5,821 bases of DNA from Elusimicrobiota bacterium (GCA_028865585.1 JAGWJU010000091.1:1-5821); one strand, 5' to 3'. Shown: positions 1 to 5,688, counted from the stretch's first letter. Notes: a model not told the origin generated them from the sequence alone. Made by a program: numbers and translations.

Positions 1-164
1 AGGTGCTGGTGATTTATGACTTGCTCGGCTTCTACAAGGATTTGTCGCCGCGCTTTAACAAGAAATACCTGGAGGGCTTTGCGCTTTCGGTCAAAGCCTT
101 GAACCGCTTCGACGCCGAGACTAAGGGCGGGCAATTTCCGGCCAAGGAGCACTCCTACTCGTGA
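1..164 (+). CDS. panB: 3-methyl-2-oxobutanoate hydroxymethyltransferase (PanB), C-terminal part only
   Basis: Only the last 53 codons are present; the gene starts left of the window and reads in frame from base 3. PanB transfers a hydroxymethyl group from 5,10-methylenetetrahydrofolate to 2-oxoisovalerate, giving ketopantoate, the first committed step of pantothenate synthesis in the cytosol. The visible part fits the family's C-terminus: a VLVIYDLLGF strand/turn (family: VLVxxDxLG), a PRFNKKY segment (family: PKFxKxY), an amphipathic helix, and the near-terminal GQFPAKEHSY, matching the family's G-x-FP-x-x-EHS ending. The full protein is usually about 260-280 residues, so roughly four fifths is missing here. 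Its TGA stop overlaps the GTG start of panC (GTGA), indicating one operon. The identification rests on C-terminal motifs plus the panC neighbour, which agree well. Confidence 0.9.
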   Translation, partial: VLVIYDLLGFYKDLSPRFNKKYLEGFALSVKALNRFDAETKGGQFPAKEHSYS

Positions 165-922
165 CGAAGGTCGTGCGCTCGCCCGCGGCGTGGCAGAGGC
201 TGCGCAAGACCGCGCTGCGCGGCAAGACCGTGGGCTTCGTGCCCACCATGGGCGCGCTGCACGCGGGGCATCTCTCGCTGCTGCGCCGAAGCCTGCGCGA
301 GAACGGCGTCACGGTCGCGAGCATCTTCGTCAACCCCACGCAGTTCAACGACAAGAAGGACTTGAAGAAATACCCGCGCCCGCTCGCGCAAGACCTGGCG
401 CTCTTGAACTCCGCCGGCGCGGACTACCTGTTTTTGCCCGACTTCCGCGCGATGTACCCGGACGGCTACCGCTACAAGGTGACGGAGAACGATTTGAGCC
501 GCGCTCTGTGCGGCGCGCACCGCCCCGGGCACTTCGACGGCGTCCTGACCGTGGTGATGAAGCTCTTGAACATTATCGGCGCGGACCGCGCGTATTTCGG
601 CGAGAAGGACTATCAGCAGTACCGGCTCGTTAAAGGCATGGCCGAGGCGTTTTTTCTGCGCGCCAAAATCATTCCCTGCCCCACCGTGCGCGAGAAAAGC
701 GGCCTGGCCTTAAGTTCGCGCAACGCTCTTCTTGACGCGAAGCTGAAGCCCCTGGCGCCGGAGCTGCGCCGCGCGCTCGCGGAGTCTTCCAGCGCGCGCG
801 CCGCGGCCAAAACGCTGGCCCGCAAAGGCTTCAAGGTGGATTACGTGGAAGACCGGCTCGGGCGGCGCCTTGCCGCGGCCTATCTCGGGACAGTGAGGCT
901 CATCGACAATGTCAAAATCTAA
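161..922 (+). CDS. panC: Pantothenate synthetase (pantoate--beta-alanine ligase)
   Basis: This cytosolic ATP-dependent ligase joins pantoate to beta-alanine through a pantoyl-adenylate, giving pantothenate. The 253-residue product shows the nucleotidyltransferase-like core: FVPTMGALHAGH at 26-37 with the HxGH ATP-binding signature (34-37), IFVNPTQF at 55-62, HRPGHFDGV at 120-128, FGEKDYQQ at 146-153, and GLALSSRN at 181-188, the family's KMSKS-equivalent. It ends in the typical GTVRLIDN. The family is usually about 280 residues; the shortfall lies after residue 188, in the C-terminal domain, while all catalytic motifs are intact. The GTG start at 161 is chosen because the next in-frame ATG lies inside the PTMG motif. 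AAGGAG at 144-149 is a plausible, slightly distant ribosome site. The gene overlaps panB by 4 nt and coaC by 14 nt. Confidence 0.96.
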   Translation: MTKVVRSPAAWQRLRKTALRGKTVGFVPTMGALHAGHLSLLRRSLRENGVTVASIFVNPTQFNDKKDLKKYPRPLAQDLALLNSAGADYLFLPDFRAMYPDGYRYKVTENDLSRALCGAHRPGHFDGVLTVVMKLLNIIGADRAYFGEKDYQQYRLVKGMAEAFFLRAKIIPCPTVREKSGLALSSRNALLDAKLKPLAPELRRALAESSSARAAAKTLARKGFKVDYVEDRLGRRLAAAYLGTVRLIDNVKI

Positions 923-1460
923 AGCGCGCATTCTTTTTAACTTGAGCGGCTCCATCGCCTGCTACAAGGCCTGCGAGGTCGTCTCGCAGCTGGTGCAAAA
1001 AGACTGCGAGGTCAAAATCGCCTGCACGCCTGCGGCCCTGCGCTTCGTGGGCCGCGCGACCTTGGAGGGCCTGACCGGCCGGCCGGTGTTTGACGGCCTT
1101 TTTACGCCCGGCGCGGCCATGGATCACATCAACTTGAACAAATGGGCCGACCTCTGCGTTTTGTGCCCCGCGACCGCGGACGTCTTGAACAAGATGGCCG
1201 CGGGCTTGGGCGACGACGCCGTCACCGCGCTCTTTCTAGCCTTCGACTTCAAGAAGCCCTACCTCGTGGCGCCCGCGATGAACCAGGCGATGTGGGCGCA
1301 CCCCGCCACCAAGCGCTCGCTTGAGACTCTGCGCGGCTGGGGCGTGGACGTCATCGCGGCGGGGACCGGCCGCCAGGCCTGCGGCGACTTCGGCCAAGGG
1401 CGCATGGCCGAGCCGGAGGACGTTCTCGCCGCCATCACCTGGCGCCTGGAGAAGGCATGA
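909..1460 (+). CDS. coaC: Phosphopantothenoylcysteine decarboxylase (CoaC), stand-alone
   Basis: This is an FMN-dependent decarboxylase of the HFCD flavoprotein family. It converts 4'-phospho-N-pantothenoylcysteine to 4'-phosphopantetheine. The 183-residue protein has the N-terminal flavin-binding strand and loop NLSGSIACYK (11-20), the catalytic histidine in MDHINL (His73), CPATADVLNKMAAGLGDD (86-103), the substrate-clamp motif PAMNQAMW with Asn125, and ACGDFGQGRM with the redox-active Cys158. Asn125 and Cys158 fall at the same numbers as in the E. coli CoaBC decarboxylase domain. In most bacteria this domain is fused to the CoaB ligase; here it stops at residue 183, and coaB follows as a separate frame with an ATGA overlap. 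It starts inside the panC 3' end, with a modest TGAGG about 10 nt upstream of the ATG. Confidence 0.94.
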   Translation: MSKSKARILFNLSGSIACYKACEVVSQLVQKDCEVKIACTPAALRFVGRATLEGLTGRPVFDGLFTPGAAMDHINLNKWADLCVLCPATADVLNKMAAGLGDDAVTALFLAFDFKKPYLVAPAMNQAMWAHPATKRSLETLRGWGVDVIAAGTGRQACGDFGQGRMAEPEDVLAAITWRLEKA

Positions 1461-2146
1461 GGGTCTTGGTCACCGCCGGCGCCACGCGCGAGTACGTGGA
1501 CGGCGTGCGTTTCCTGACCAACGTCAGCACCGGCAAGACCGGCGCGGACTTGTGCGCGGCCTTCGCGCGACTGGGCCACAAGGTGTTTTTGCTGCGCGGC
1601 CAAGGCGCGGTTTCTCCCGCGCGGACGGGGCCCGCGAGCGGATCCCCGCCCGCGGTCGAGGACGCGTTTTCGGATTTTGCGGACCTGGATCGCAAGCTGA
1701 AGAACCTCCTGCGCGCGCGGGACTTCGATTTGGTGGTTCACTGCGCGGCGGTGGGGGACTATTCCATCGAGTCCGTCGCCGGCGGGCGGCGCCGCTTCAA
1801 GCCCGGCCGCGCGGGAAAAATCGAGTCCTCCGGCCCCCTGGTCCTGCGCCTTACGCCCAACTTCAAGATTTTGGACCGCCTGCCGGGCTACGCCGGGCCG
1901 CAGGCGCTCATCGTCGGCTTCAAGCTCACCAACACGCCGGACCTCGCCAAGCGGCTGCGCGCCGTGAAGAAGCTCGGCGCCCCGGTCGTGGTGCACAACG
2001 ATTTGCGCGAGATGGAAGCCGGCCGCCGCGTCTTTCGCGTCTACGAGGACGGGCGAATCGTCAAAATCAGCCGGAGCGCGCCCTCCTTGGCGCGCGCGCT
2101 GGCCCAACTGGGGGAACGACATGCTGCTCGCCTTGGACATCGGTAA
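1457..2146 (+). CDS. coaB: Phosphopantothenate--cysteine ligase (CoaB), stand-alone
   Basis: This ligase joins cysteine to 4'-phosphopantothenate using a nucleoside triphosphate (CTP in E. coli), through an acyl-nucleotide intermediate. The 229-residue protein begins directly with the Rossmann-like motif RVLVTAGATRE (2-12). TNVSTGKTG (21-29) matches the family's SNxSSGKMG, including the conserved Asn (Asn22). CAAVGDY (96-102) corresponds to the AAVADY motif. KI at 121-122 carries the conserved lysine, followed by LVLRLTPNFKIL. VGFKL (153-157) and HNDL (180-183) complete the fold. GFKL and the TP-x-x-KI-like segment resemble monofunctional CoaB proteins more than the ligase half of fused CoaBC, an impression from motif memory. 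The ATG overlaps the coaC stop (ATGA), with a purine-rich GGAGAAGG just upstream. The 3' end overlaps coaX by 26 nt. Confidence 0.92.
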   Translation: MRVLVTAGATREYVDGVRFLTNVSTGKTGADLCAAFARLGHKVFLLRGQGAVSPARTGPASGSPPAVEDAFSDFADLDRKLKNLLRARDFDLVVHCAAVGDYSIESVAGGRRRFKPGRAGKIESSGPLVLRLTPNFKILDRLPGYAGPQALIVGFKLTNTPDLAKRLRAVKKLGAPVVVHNDLREMEAGRRVFRVYEDGRIVKISRSAPSLARALAQLGERHAARLGHR

Positions 2147-2903
2147 CACGCAGATTTTCGGCGGGGTCTTCGCCGGAAACAAGATTAAATTCACTTTCCG
2201 CAAAAGCTCCAAGGCTCCGGCCACGGCCGACGAGCTGGGCGTGTTCTTGAAGAGCATTCTCCGGGAAAACGGCGCGGACCCCGCGGCCGTGACCGGCATC
2301 GCGATTTGCTGCGTGGTGCCGGACCTGATTTACGCGGTCAGGCACTGCGCGCTCAAATACTTCAAGATGGCGCCGTTTCTCCTGGAGCCGGGCGTGAAGA
2401 CCGGCTTGAATGTCAAGTACAAAAATCCCGCCGAGGTGGGCGCCGACCGCATCGCCGACGCGGTCGCGGCCGTCAACCTCTACCCCGGCAAGAACGCCGT
2501 CATCGCGGACTTCGGCACGGCGACCACGTTCAGCGCGGTCACCAAGGACCGCGACTATTTGGGCGGCGCCATTTTGGCCGGCGTGCGCACGTCCTTGGAG
2601 GCGCTCTCGGAGAAGACCGCGAAGCTCTTCCTGGTCGAAATCGCCAAGCCTCCGGAGTTGGTCGGCCGCACCACGGCGGCCAGCCTGCAGTCGGGGCTCT
2701 ACTACGGCAACTTGGCCATCGTCAAGGAATTCTCGCGCGCCATCCAGGCCGATTACTTCGGCGGGAAAAAGGCCGTGCTCATCGGCACGGGCGGGCTTTC
2801 GCGGCTCTTCGCGCAGGAAAAAATATTCGACGTCATCGCGCCGGATCTGGTTTTGCAGGGCCTGAACTTCGCCTACCGGATGAACCAGCCGTCGGATTTA
2901 TGA
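2121..2903 (+). CDS. coaX: Type III pantothenate kinase
   Basis: This kinase phosphorylates pantothenate to 4'-phosphopantothenate with ATP, the entry step of the five-step CoA route. The 260-residue product has the ASKHA-fold signatures of the CoaX class: LDIGNT (5-10) with phosphate-loop Asp6, VGADRIADA (106-114) with the likely catalytic base Asp109, DFGTATTFSAV (130-140) with Asp130 near the monovalent-cation and ATP site, YLGGAILAG (146-154), LQSGLYYG (189-196), and IGTGGLS (221-227). Length is typical. Type III enzymes need K+ or NH4+ and are known not to be feedback-inhibited by CoA, unlike type I. The start is fixed by DIGNT lying at the very N-terminus and by GGGGGA at 2110-2115, 5 nt before the ATG. 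It overlaps the coaB end in another frame and closes the CoA block. Confidence 0.96.
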   Translation: MLLALDIGNTQIFGGVFAGNKIKFTFRKSSKAPATADELGVFLKSILRENGADPAAVTGIAICCVVPDLIYAVRHCALKYFKMAPFLLEPGVKTGLNVKYKNPAEVGADRIADAVAAVNLYPGKNAVIADFGTATTFSAVTKDRDYLGGAILAGVRTSLEALSEKTAKLFLVEIAKPPELVGRTTAASLQSGLYYGNLAIVKEFSRAIQADYFGGKKAVLIGTGGLSRLFAQEKIFDVIAPDLVLQGLNFAYRMNQPSDL

Positions 2904-2980
2904 TATCCTCTTAGCAGGTCCATCCAAGCATCGTCCTGACACCACGCGGCTTGTTCCCATCGGTCCAGGAGGCAAGCCCA
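2904..2980 (+). promoter_or_regulatory. 77-nt spacer: weak promoter candidate and RBS-flanking inverted repeat
   Basis: This is the longest non-coding gap in the window. An AT-rich patch at 2896-2906 includes TATGAT (2899-2904), which could serve as a -10 element, but no good -35 is seen 16-18 nt upstream, so a promoter is only a possibility. GGCTTG (2948-2953) and CAAGCC (2973-2978) form a perfect 6-bp inverted repeat, extendable by two wobble pairs. It brackets the AGGAGG ribosome site of the next gene. No G+C stem followed by a T-run is present, so I see no intrinsic terminator and readthrough from coaX is likely. Confidence 0.3.
2967..2972 (+). promoter_or_regulatory. Shine-Dalgarno deciding the GTG start of the 50-residue protein
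   Basis: AGGAGG ends 8 nt before GTG 2981. It picks this start over an in-frame TTG at 2951, which lies upstream of the site and would add ten unremarkable residues. Confidence 0.75.
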
Positions 2981-3133
2981 GTGAAGAAAGTCCCACGCCA
3001 GTGCCAAGCCGTGACCCTCGCGGGCACGTATTCGCCCTCGCACCGCTGCCTGAAGCGCAGCGGCGTCCTGCGGCAAGGCGCCGCGTATCTGTGCGCGCAC
3101 CATCGCGCGCCCGCGGAAAAGGTGCGGGCCTAG
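2981..3133 (+). CDS. 50-residue Cys/His protein, putative minimal zinc-binding module
   Basis: I cannot name this gene. The basic 50-residue product has Cys8, Cys23, Cys38 and His41, spaced C-x14-C-x14-C-x2-H, with a second histidine at 40 and one at 21. The arrangement CQAVTLAG...RCLKRSG...AAYLCAHH recalls small proteins with a CxAxTxxG-(x)-CxxxAxxGxxYCxxH pattern that are presumed to bind one zinc ion. Here there would be a few extra residues between the first two cysteines. That link is motif resemblance, not a verified homology. There is no signal peptide or membrane segment, so a cytosolic location is expected. An ideal AGGAGG and GC-rich third codon positions argue for a real gene. Its stop is one base from the start of the lpxL-like gene, implying co-translation. 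Function is unknown; nucleic-acid or protein binding would be guesses. Confidence 0.68.
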   Translation: MKKVPRQCQAVTLAGTYSPSHRCLKRSGVLRQGAAYLCAHHRAPAEKVRA

Positions 3134-3134
3134 G

Positions 3135-4055
3135 GTGGCCAAAAGAGAGCTGCCGGGCTGGCAGTCGCTTCCGCTTTACGCGTTTTTGACCTCCTTGGGG
3201 ATTTTCGCCTCCCTGCTGCCCCGCCGCGCCGAGGTCGCCCTGGGCCGGGCGCTGGGCCGGCTCGTGTTCCGCGCCAAGCTCTTCAAGCGCGGCGTGGTCG
3301 AGGCCAACCTCGCCCGCTGCTTTCCCAGGCTCGACGGACCGTCGCGCCTCTCGCTCATCAAGCGCAATTACGAGCACTACGGCGTGCTGCTCTTCGAATA
3401 CATGCATTTCTTCTCCCCGTTAAAGGGCCATTGGCGCCGCTACGTGCCGACCGCGGCGCGGGCCGAGGGGCTGGAGCACTGGGCGAAGGCCAACGCCCGC
3501 GGCAAGGGCGTGATTTTCTTCTGCTCGCACCTGGGCTCCTGGGAGACCGGCGCCGCCGCGGTGGCCTTGAGCGGCGTGGGCGCCACCATCGTGACCACGG
3601 TTTTGACGCCGCGCTGGCTCCATGACAAGATCACGGCCTGCCGCGCGTCGGTCGGCATGGACGCGGCCTTCCATCCGGGCTCGATGAGCAACGTCTTGAG
3701 GACCCTGCGGCGGGGGGGCTCGGTCGCCTTCATGAACGACCAGTACGCGCGCCCGCCCATGGGCCTGCCCGTGGTCTTCTTCGGCACCCGCGTCGACACG
3801 CTTTCGGTGGTGGGGCCGCTGGCCAAGCGCACGGGCGCGGCCGTGCTGCCGCTGCACACCTTCCGCGCCCCGGACGGCACGACCATCGCGCGCATCGAGC
3901 CCGAGTTCGACCTGGGCGAAAAGCCCGAGGACGCCGAAGCCTCCACCCAACGCGTCGCCAGCCTCGTCGAGTTGTGGGTCCGCGAGAATCCCGATCAGTG
4001 GCTCTGGATGCACCGCCGCTTCAAAAATCTTCCCGTTCCCCAAGGAGCCGCATGA
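3135..4055 (+). CDS. LpxL/HtrB-family lysophospholipid-type acyltransferase (lipid A acyltransferase-like)
   Basis: The family transfers acyl chains from acyl-ACP (or similar donors) to a lipid acceptor at the inner membrane, classically secondary acylation of Kdo2-lipid A. The 306-residue protein has a hydrophobic N-terminal segment (about 12-29), suiting a membrane anchor. The catalytic HX4E motif is in SHLGSWE (His132, Glu137; family H-x-GNWE). NDQ...GLPVVFFG (201-217) corresponds to the DQ-x(n)-G-x-x-V-x-FFG region, followed by LAKRTGAAVLPL (229-240). The C-terminus WLWMHRRFK (289-297) matches the family's W-x-HRRWK. Length is typical. The GTG start lies one base after the preceding stop; only a distant AAGG is upstream, so translational coupling is likely. 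The 3' end overlaps rhlE by 4 nt. The acceptor is uncertain: LpxL, LpxM or a different lipid, since family membership alone does not decide. If it is lipid A, the organism has an LPS outer membrane. Confidence 0.88.
   Translation: MAKRELPGWQSLPLYAFLTSLGIFASLLPRRAEVALGRALGRLVFRAKLFKRGVVEANLARCFPRLDGPSRLSLIKRNYEHYGVLLFEYMHFFSPLKGHWRRYVPTAARAEGLEHWAKANARGKGVIFFCSHLGSWETGAAAVALSGVGATIVTTVLTPRWLHDKITACRASVGMDAAFHPGSMSNVLRTLRRGGSVAFMNDQYARPPMGLPVVFFGTRVDTLSVVGPLAKRTGAAVLPLHTFRAPDGTTIARIEPEFDLGEKPEDAEASTQRVASLVELWVRENPDQWLWMHRRFKNLPVPQGAA
4042..4047 (+). promoter_or_regulatory. Shine-Dalgarno deciding the rhlE start
   Basis: AAGGAG lies 4 nt before ATG 4052, inside the end of the lpxL-like gene. 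It supports ATG 4052 over an in-frame start at 3974, which would add 26 residues that merely shadow the acyltransferase frame. Confidence 0.7.
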
Positions 4056-5257
4056 GTTTCGAGCAGTTTCATTTTGATCAAAAAATCGCCGAGGGCGTGC
4101 GCGCCCGCGGCTTTACCCAGCCCACGCCCATCCAGGCGCGGGCGATTCCCAGGGTCCTGGAGGGCCGCGACGTGCTGGGCCTGGCCCAGACCGGCACCGG
4201 CAAGACGGCGGCCTTCGCCCTGCCCATTTTGCAGCGCCTGATGACCGGCCCGCGGGGCCGCGTTCGGGCGCTGGTGCTGGCGCCGACGCGGGAGCTGGCC
4301 GAGCAGACGCACGACGCCTTCTCGCGGCTGGGCCGCGCCACGGGCCTGCGCAGCGCCGCGATTTACGGCGGCGTGTCCATGCGCCCGCAGCAGCAGGCGC
4401 TCAAGGGCCGCGCGGAAATCGCCGTGGCCTGCCCCGGCCGGCTGCTCGACCACTTGAACCAGGGCACGGCGGATTTGTCCCGCGTCGAGGTCGTCGTGCT
4501 CGACGAGGCGGACCACATGCTCGACATGGGGTTTCTGCCGGACATGCGCCGCATCATGGCGCGCCTGCCGGCCGGCCGCCAGACGCTGCTGTTCTCGGCC
4601 ACCATGCCCGAGGACATCCGCGCGCTCTCCCGCGAATGGCTGCGCGATCCGGAGACCGTGCAGATCGGGGAGCTGGCCCCCGTCACCACGGTGAGCCACT
4701 ATCTCTACCCCGTCCGCGAGCACTTGAAGACCGAGCTGCTCCTGGAGCTCGTCAAGCGCACGGCGGGGGGCTCCGTCCTGGTCTTCACGCGGACCAAGCA
4801 CCGCGCCAAGCGCCTCGACCAGCGCCTGCAGCTCGAGGGGCACGCGGCGGCGTCCCTTCAGGGGAATCTCTCGCAGAACCGGCGCAAGCAGGCCTTGGAC
4901 GGCTTTCGCGGCGGCAAATTCGACATCCTGGTGGCCACGGACATCGCCTCGCGCGGCATCGACGTCTCGAAGATTTCCAACGTCATCAACTTCGACATCC
5001 CCGGCACGCCCGAGGCCTACACCCACCGCATCGGCCGCACGGGCCGCGCGGCCAAGACCGGCGACGCCTTCACGTTCGTGACCGACCAGGACGCGCCGAT
5101 GGTCAAGCTCATCGAGCGCCGGCTGGGCCGCAGCATCGAGCGCCGCACCTTGGACGGTTTCGACTACCATACAGCCAACGCGCCCGCGGCTCACGCGGCG
5201 CATCACGCGGCCCCGCGCGCCGGCGCGCACCAGCAGCGGCGGCATTGGCGCCGCTAG
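4052..5257 (+). CDS. rhlE: DEAD-box ATP-dependent RNA helicase, RhlE type
   Basis: This is a cytosolic ATP-driven RNA-unwinding enzyme; RhlE proteins act in ribosome maturation and RNA turnover. The 401 residues contain the full motif set: Q motif GFTQPTPIQ (20-28), Walker A AQTGTGKT (45-52), PTRELAEQ (78-85), a PGR motif in CPGRLLDH (127-134), DEAD (151-154), SAT (182-184), LVFTRTKHRAKRL (243-255), VATDIASRGID (294-304) and HRIGRTGR (325-332). The compact core with VFTRTK, HGNLSQ-like QGNLSQ and the DIPGTPEAYTHRIGR stretch points to RhlE rather than DeaD or DbpA. The threonine usually preceding PGR is a cysteine here. The tail from about 371 is short and rich in His, Ala and Arg. Its start overlaps the stop of the lpxL-like gene (ATGA). 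Confidence is high for DEAD-box, somewhat lower for the RhlE subgroup. Confidence 0.94.
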   Translation: MSFEQFHFDQKIAEGVRARGFTQPTPIQARAIPRVLEGRDVLGLAQTGTGKTAAFALPILQRLMTGPRGRVRALVLAPTRELAEQTHDAFSRLGRATGLRSAAIYGGVSMRPQQQALKGRAEIAVACPGRLLDHLNQGTADLSRVEVVVLDEADHMLDMGFLPDMRRIMARLPAGRQTLLFSATMPEDIRALSREWLRDPETVQIGELAPVTTVSHYLYPVREHLKTELLLELVKRTAGGSVLVFTRTKHRAKRLDQRLQLEGHAAASLQGNLSQNRRKQALDGFRGGKFDILVATDIASRGIDVSKISNVINFDIPGTPEAYTHRIGRTGRAAKTGDAFTFVTDQDAPMVKLIERRLGRSIERRTLDGFDYHTANAPAAHAAHHAAPRAGAHQQRRHWRR

Positions 5258-5260
5258 ACC

Positions 5261-5266
5261 AGGAGG
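5261..5266 (+). promoter_or_regulatory. Strong Shine-Dalgarno of the 138-residue protein
   Basis: AGGAGG, with a following T that extends the match, lies 5 nt before ATG 5272 in the 14-nt gap after rhlE. It is among the best ribosome sites in the window and fixes the start, excluding longer upstream readings of the same frame inside rhlE. Confidence 0.8.
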
Positions 5267-5271
5267 TTCAC

Positions 5272-5688
5272 ATGCCAGGCTACTTCAGGAGACGCAGAGG
5301 CCACAACGGCCCGAACAAAAACGAGCAGAAGGTCATCCGCGCCCACAGGGAGGAAGTTTTGGAGCGCCAGGCGGGCACGCTGTCCTCGCATTTTCCCGAG
5401 GTGGGGGGCTTGCGCGTCCATCTGACCTTCCTCGGCGCCCATCAGCAGCTGCTCGAGGAGAAGGATTTGAACTTCAAGCCCGGCGACACCGCTATTTTCA
5501 CGGCGGCCTGCCCGGGGCGGTGCGGCCGGGGCGTCTTTGATTTGAGCGAGAAGATCGCGGCGACGGTGGGCGAGCGCCTGGCCTCGGCCGAGGACGCGCA
5601 GAAGTGCCCCGAGACGATTTTCGGCGGCTCCGCGGAAACCTGCGGCGGGGAGCTGCGCAGCCGGCTCGAAGTCGACTACCTGCCTTAA
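5272..5688 (+). CDS. Uncharacterised 138-residue protein with four cysteines
   Basis: I do not recognise a named family. The N-terminus is very basic (FRRRRGH at 5-11, then KNEQKVIRAHREE), suggesting contact with nucleic acid or the ribosome. A predicted helix at about 16-35 follows, then a strand-like segment LRVHLTFLG (47-55). The C-terminal half has Cys80 and Cys84 in ACPGRCGRGVFDL (79-91), Cys112 in KCPE and Cys124 in TCGGEL, spaced C-x3-C-x27-C-x11-C, a plausible single zinc site. No signal peptide or membrane segment is seen. It sits 14 nt after rhlE, probably in the same transcript, with its own strong ribosome site. That context weakly suggests RNA metabolism, an inference only. The stop overlaps the stop of a convergent minus-strand gene. 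Confidence 0.85.
   Translation: MPGYFRRRRGHNGPNKNEQKVIRAHREEVLERQAGTLSSHFPEVGGLRVHLTFLGAHQQLLEEKDLNFKPGDTAIFTAACPGRCGRGVFDLSEKIAATVGERLASAEDAQKCPETIFGGSAETCGGELRSRLEVDYLP

Noticed and set aside
144..156. AGGAG/CTCCT mini-hairpin over the panC ribosome site
   Set aside because: The arms come from conserved PanB codons (KEHSY) and leave a loop too small for the full stem; probably coincidental.
1259..2299. A 346-codon minus-strand open frame opposite coaC/coaB/coaX
   Set aside because: It spans three well-supported genes on the other strand. Composition is Arg/Ala/Gly-rich with no motif, so it is an antisense shadow of high-GC3 codons.
2899..2904. TATGAT as a definite sigma-70 -10 box
   Set aside because: No acceptable -35 hexamer at 16-18 nt; kept only as a weak candidate in the spacer entry.
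2306..2914. A 202-codon forward frame inside coaX
   Set aside because: Arg/Gly/His-rich translation with no domain, wholly overlapping a canonical type III pantothenate kinase frame.
3974..4051. 26-residue N-terminal extension of rhlE
   Set aside because: It reads through the end of the acyltransferase gene in another frame and resembles no helicase N-terminus. AAGGAG directly precedes ATG 4052.
3995..5245. A 416-codon open frame on the minus strand opposite rhlE
   Set aside because: It mirrors a fully motif-supported helicase. Its translation is low-complexity Ala/Arg/Gly/His, as expected for the antisense of GC-rich coding DNA, with no recognisable domain.
4636..5271. Long upstream extension of the 138-residue protein's frame
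   Set aside because: It lies inside rhlE out of frame, is Arg/Pro/Ala-rich, and is made unnecessary by the strong AGGAGG before ATG 5272.
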